From positions 1 through 50,822 of IMG/VR virus record IMGVR_UViG_3300035698_003328: a stretch of 50,822 nucleotides of DNA. The stretch is one strand, 5' to 3'. The notes under the pieces are model-generated. The model had not been told where the DNA came from and searched no databases. It saw only the letters and a program-made list of their open reading frames with translations. Below, one piece after another: positions 47,244-50,822 of the stretch. Each line of letters opens with the position of its first letter. Position 1 is the first letter of the stretch. The position numbers and the translations under genes were made by a program. This DNA comes from a virus.

Positions 47244-48693
47244 ATTCTACCTAAAATTCGATGATGGACTTAAGAGTGGATTGAGAAAGACTTCTCGTCA
47301 CCCACGTGGCTCGGAAGGATTAGTCGAGAGTTATGGCTTTAAGCCAACCGAGAGCGGCTCCTCGGTTGTTGAAGAGGCTAATATTCCTGCAAGCGGAGCT
47401 GCAATCGACTGGCCCTTTCCGCAAATGTTTGATACTGTTGAAGGGATGTTCATTGCTGAGGAGTCTACGATTAGCGCTGTTGACTCCACAACGTGGGCAT
47501 TGACGGAGAAAGTTGGATCTGTCACGGCTGGAAGTGCGTGGAACGTGGCTGATTTTGGAACCTATCAAGTCTGGATGAATGGGAAGAAAACGATTCTTAA
47601 TGTTGATGGAACTTGGAGTACGTTTGCTGGCGATGAGATTCCTTGTGGGAGAGCGCTTTGTAACTTCCGGGGCCAAGCTATTGCAGGTGGGTTTGAAACT
47701 GAGTGGACAGGCGTGGCAGCGAGTGGCAATGGTGTTGGTCTTAATGGAGTTGCGTGGAGTCATATAGGGCATATTAGTTTCAAGCCTCTCTACGCTGTTA
47801 TTGATGCGGAGGGAACTGAGCGTCTTTGGCGACTTAATGAAGCTGGTTTCGCTCCCATGAGCTGGCCAGGAGAAGTTTATGATATTAAGCTACTCGGAGC
47901 AGGAGTAATCATTTATGGGAGCGGCGGGATCAGTGCCTTCGTTCCAGTCATTGGGCCCAAGTATGCAGCAGGATCGTGGAAGCTCATCGACATCATACGT
48001 TTGGGAACCGCGAACAGGAGAGCAGTGGGAGGAAACTCCTCTATGCATGTTTTCGTGGCTGAAGATGGGCAGCTTTGGACACTCAGTGCGGATCTCAAAC
48101 TTGCACGACTTAACTACTCTGAATACCTTGCTGACTTACTTGACGAAGATGTAATTGTTTCCTGGAATGAGAGTGAACAAGAAGCTTGGATCTGTAATAG
48201 CACAGGAGGATTCATCTACAATCAATGGGGCTTAGGTGAGCTTCGTCAACTTCCGAGCGATCTTATTTTTACTCAGGGCGGTTTGGTTGCTCCTAATGCC
48301 GTTGATCTCGCAGACCAGGGAGTTCTTCTTGTAACTGACATAATTGACATTGGACTTCGCGGCGTCAAACACATTTTCTCTGTTGAAGTTGGAACTGACT
48401 CAGCTGAGAATATTGATGTCGCTCTTGACTATCGCTACAACCGGGCTAATTCATTTAATCGAACAGCATGGACGCGGCTTAATAATGAGGGAATCGGTTT
48501 TCCAGTTTGTAGTGGAATCGAATTTCGCATTGCAATCCGCGTTAGCGAACCTGGTGAGGGTTCGATTTCGGCATTTGACATAGACTATTTAACCTGCCGC
48601 TGGCAGCTCAGCGACAAACGCGATATTCGAGGAACTTATGGCACTGACTCGCTTACTCCCAGAACAAGTAGCAAAGCTCTGGCCGGAGATTAA
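47236..48693 (+). CDS. Putative tail nozzle / beta-propeller structural protein
   Basis: 485 aa from MREFYLKFDDGLKSGLRKTS (GGAG ten bases before the ATG; overlaps the previous stop by 8 bp). Many short beta-strands with Trp, Gly and Asp turns (SWPGEVYDIKLLGAGVIIYG) suggest a beta-propeller, as in podoviral nozzle proteins. No signal peptide. Position after the adaptor supports a tail nozzle, but that name is inferred. Confidence 0.7.
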   Translation: MREFYLKFDDGLKSGLRKTSRHPRGSEGLVESYGFKPTESGSSVVEEANIPASGAAIDWPFPQMFDTVEGMFIAEESTISAVDSTTWALTEKVGSVTAGSAWNVADFGTYQVWMNGKKTILNVDGTWSTFAGDEIPCGRALCNFRGQAIAGGFETEWTGVAASGNGVGLNGVAWSHIGHISFKPLYAVIDAEGTERLWRLNEAGFAPMSWPGEVYDIKLLGAGVIIYGSGGISAFVPVIGPKYAAGSWKLIDIIRLGTANRRAVGGNSSMHVFVAEDGQLWTLSADLKLARLNYSEYLADLLDEDVIVSWNESEQEAWICNSTGGFIYNQWGLGELRQLPSDLIFTQGGLVAPNAVDLADQGVLLVTDIIDIGLRGVKHIFSVEVGTDSAENIDVALDYRYNRANSFNRTAWTRLNNEGIGFPVCSGIEFRIAIRVSEPGEGSISAFDIDYLTCRWQLSDKRDIRGTYGTDSLTPRTSSKALAGD

Positions 48694-49078
48694 GCCGATT
48701 GTTTTTAAAGCTCTTCCTCCAACAGCTACTGAGACTTATGATGGAATGCTTAGCATTCTCAATAGTTTCATTACTGGCCTCCTTCATTGTTGGATTATTA
48801 CTAATGATGAAGATAATACGATTACTGGGATTCTTACGACTTGCGTTATTCCTGAACCGATTACTAATCAGAGGAGCTTACTCATTTACACAATTTCATC
48901 GGTGGGTGACGGGAAGCTTGGAACGCTTGTGAAGGAATTTAAACGGTTGTTAGAGTTTGCAAAAGCTGTTGGTTGTGTGAAGGTAATGGCTTATACAGCT
49001 AATCCAAAGATGATAAGTTTCGCAAAACATCTTGGATGGGATACAAGTTTCATCCTCGCAACATATTCGATTTATTAG
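48638..49078 (+). CDS. GNAT-like protein in the tail module
   Basis: 146 aa after GAGGAACTT. LLHCWIITNDEDNTITGILT, YTISSVGDGKLGTLVKEFKR and MISFAKHLGWDTSFILAT are consistent with a GNAT acetyltransferase fold (beta strands, P-loop-like region, helix). It would be unusual in a tail cluster, unless it modifies virion parts. The start overlaps the previous gene by 56 bp. Confidence 0.68.
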   Translation: MALTRLLPEQVAKLWPEIKPIVFKALPPTATETYDGMLSILNSFITGLLHCWIITNDEDNTITGILTTCVIPEPITNQRSLLIYTISSVGDGKLGTLVKEFKRLLEFAKAVGCVKVMAYTANPKMISFAKHLGWDTSFILATYSIY

Positions 49079-49088
49079 GAGAAAAGCG

Positions 49089-50687
49089 ATGGGCGGCGGA
49101 GGAGGAGCTACAGGGAAGATAGGGTTTCCGGAGTATTTGGAGAATTATAATTCAAGCATGATTCGTAGTATTACTACTGGCGATGCGGATTATTGGGACT
49201 CTGGCTATGATTTATATACTGCGTTCGGCGCTGCGTGGGGAGGAAGTCCTTATGGCAGCGGCCCTGGTTATGATCCTACGAATATAGTTGCTTCAATAGA
49301 TACGATTGCTTACACGGGAGCGAATTCAGGAACTAACATTCATTTTGCAACTAACTTCGGATGGTTAATTAATTGTGATTGGACTACTAACACAGCTTCA
49401 TCAACATCTTTCACTGATGCAACGAAATTAATTAGTCCTGCTACTGATTGGACTGCTTCATTCGCTGTGATTGAAGGATTGTTTTCTGCTTGGAATTATA
49501 ATTTCGCTAGTCCTCCGGTTGCAGGATCGGTTCCTGAAGAGTCTTTCACTGATGGTCTTCCAAGTGACATTAGTCTTGAATCTCTTAGCGCGATTGGAGA
49601 TATTACGGTTAGTGATGTTTCTCTTGAAGCAGTTACAGCGCCTGAAGATGTTGCTGTTTCAACCGTGACTCTTGATTCTCTCAGTGATGAGATTAATGCA
49701 GCTGCAAGTAATTACGAGGAATTCCTTGAACAGACTGAGAGCGATGATGCTCTTGCTCGATTCCGTGCTGGAATGCGGGATAATAATCTCGTGGTCAGTT
49801 CCGCGTTTGTTCTTGGTCAAGCCTTAATCGAAGACACTCGAACGCATTCAATCCTGCGTTTTCATTCTGATATGTCTTTGAAAGCTATCCTTGAAGAACG
49901 TAAGTTGAGCTATGAGAATGATAATCGAAAGCGGGAACTTGAACTCCAAGAGGATCTTGATAAGAGGAAGCTTATAACTGAAATCTCTATGGACGCAAGA
50001 CGACTGACTCTTGAAGAAGACGTTGATAAGAGGAAGCTTACATTCCAAGAAGACATTGATAAACGCGGTAAGACTGTTGAATCTGAGATGGACGCAAGAC
50101 GGCTTGCACTTCAAGAAGATATTAATAAGAGAGAAATTCTTGCTCGGCTTTATGGAGAATATGCAATAGCGCAGAACAAGATTAATCTCGGTGTGTTTCA
50201 TGAACAGATGATGCTTTATGGCCTAATGGTTGGTCATGCGCTTCAAGCTATCTCTGGCCATTCTGGTTATAAGATGCAAGCGCTTCTTGAAACTGGAAAG
50301 ATTGCCTTGGAATACGCGAGGGTTGGAATTTCGAAAGTAATGCACAGCACTGATGCTCAGATTGAGGCTAAGAGAGTTGAATTCGTGATGGAGAAAGAAT
50401 ACGAGACTGATAGTCTTGAATATGAAGTAAAAGACGTTCTCTGGAATCTTAATCTCTTTCAGCCACTCGCCAATATGCTCGCATCTCCAAGTGGTGGGAC
50501 TGCTCTCCTTGGCGAATCAGGACCAAGTACGGCTGCAAGTGCAATAGGTGGTGGGTTAGCCGGTGCAGGAGTTGGTGCGTCGGTTGGAGCACAGTGGGGA
50601 AGTGCCTCTGGTAATCCTTACGGCGCTGCAATTGGTGCTGGTCTTGGTGCGGTGTTAGGTGCAGCGGGTGGACTGGCTTCACGTTAA
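49089..50687 (+). CDS. Putative internal virion protein with coiled coil and glycine-zipper
   Basis: 532 aa from MGGGGGATGKIGFPEYLENY with AGGAGAAAAGCG. A beta/Thr-rich N-terminal half, then a long coiled coil (~260-360) built from repeats of MDARRLTLEEDVDKRKL-like units, and a C-terminal glycine-zipper tail (GGGLAGAGVGASVGAQWGSA) that can insert in a membrane. The layout fits an ejected protein that makes a channel in the host envelope. Position before the 401-, 321- and 1511-aa genes is consistent. Confidence 0.78.
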   Translation: MGGGGGATGKIGFPEYLENYNSSMIRSITTGDADYWDSGYDLYTAFGAAWGGSPYGSGPGYDPTNIVASIDTIAYTGANSGTNIHFATNFGWLINCDWTTNTASSTSFTDATKLISPATDWTASFAVIEGLFSAWNYNFASPPVAGSVPEESFTDGLPSDISLESLSAIGDITVSDVSLEAVTAPEDVAVSTVTLDSLSDEINAAASNYEEFLEQTESDDALARFRAGMRDNNLVVSSAFVLGQALIEDTRTHSILRFHSDMSLKAILEERKLSYENDNRKRELELQEDLDKRKLITEISMDARRLTLEEDVDKRKLTFQEDIDKRGKTVESEMDARRLALQEDINKREILARLYGEYAIAQNKINLGVFHEQMMLYGLMVGHALQAISGHSGYKMQALLETGKIALEYARVGISKVMHSTDAQIEAKRVEFVMEKEYETDSLEYEVKDVLWNLNLFQPLANMLASPSGGTALLGESGPSTAASAIGGGLAGAGVGASVGAQWGSASGNPYGAAIGAGLGAVLGAAGGLASR

Positions 50688-50695
50688 CGATGCAA

Positions 50696-50822
50696 GTACT
50701 CTCTTGCACAATGTAAGAGAGTTTGAGGGAGAGAAAAGACTATGCCTAATCAGGGTTTACTTTCGAAGTTTATGAAAATGTTTGGAGGATACACCGGAGC
50801 TGGTACTACAGCTGGCGGGCCA
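50696..50822. repeat. Terminal direct repeat, right copy
   Basis: Identical to bases 1-127. It re-enters the gene at 47, so the rightward operon continues across the contig ends. The unique genome length is 50,695 bp. Confidence 0.93.

Overview
This window is the complete genome of a tailed double-stranded DNA bacteriophage, assembled as a circle. The last 127 bases (50696-50822) repeat the first 127, so the unique genome is 50,695 bp. The kit is that of a lytic podovirus-like phage: terminase, portal, a capsid protein resembling the SU10 family, scaffold, no visible tape measure or tail sheath, no integrase and no tRNA genes. The capsid-to-nozzle order resembles SU10/phiEco32-like podoviruses, but most proteins are unfamiliar. 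Host sigma70-type promoters and a Sec/lipoprotein signal point to a bacterial host; a diderm (Gram-negative) host is a guess. The genome is moderately AT-rich, with a more GC-rich block at about 31.8-34.8 kb.

Layout. Two opposed gene blocks diverge from a control region at 27.2-28.0 kb and collide at 6.71-6.76 kb. The rightward block (28.0 kb to the end, then 1 to 6.76 kb across the circle) holds a small DUF6378-like protein, terminase small subunit, a hairpin array, terminase large subunit, a lysis cassette (two small membrane proteins and a SleB-like hydrolase), a host-interaction/tail-fibre region (31.8-39.7 kb) in which two genes are broken by in-frame stops, a glycosyltransferase, portal, scaffold, capsid, adaptor and nozzle-like genes, and four large proteins (532, 401, 321 and 1511 aa) that look like internal or ejection proteins.

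The leftward block (27.2 to 6.7 kb) is early/replicative. It starts with about 25 tiny proteins, many with Cys-pair zinc motifs. It continues through a DUF1937-like protein, a secreted lipoprotein with a clan GH-A glycosidase signature, a recombination set (Fe-S Cas4/RecB-like nuclease, Sak4-like ATPase, SSB-like protein), a ParB-DNA methyltransferase fusion, a uracil-DNA-glycosylase/family A DNA polymerase fusion and a DUF3987-like helicase/ATPase. Most leftward genes abut or overlap by a few bases and have strong AGGAGG-type ribosome sites, so long polycistronic messages are likely.

Non-coding signals are rich. A 25-bp palindrome occurs ten times, nine of them between genes. Four hairpins with compensating stem changes sit just before the large terminase gene. 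The control region holds overlapping divergent promoters, dyads on a 24-bp spacing and a second repeat family. One early gene (20.5-20.9 kb) is its own transcription unit with a consensus promoter and flanking terminators. An extremely AT-rich 0.6-kb gap at 24.7-25.35 kb is a candidate origin. All functional calls come from motif reading by eye; no search was run.
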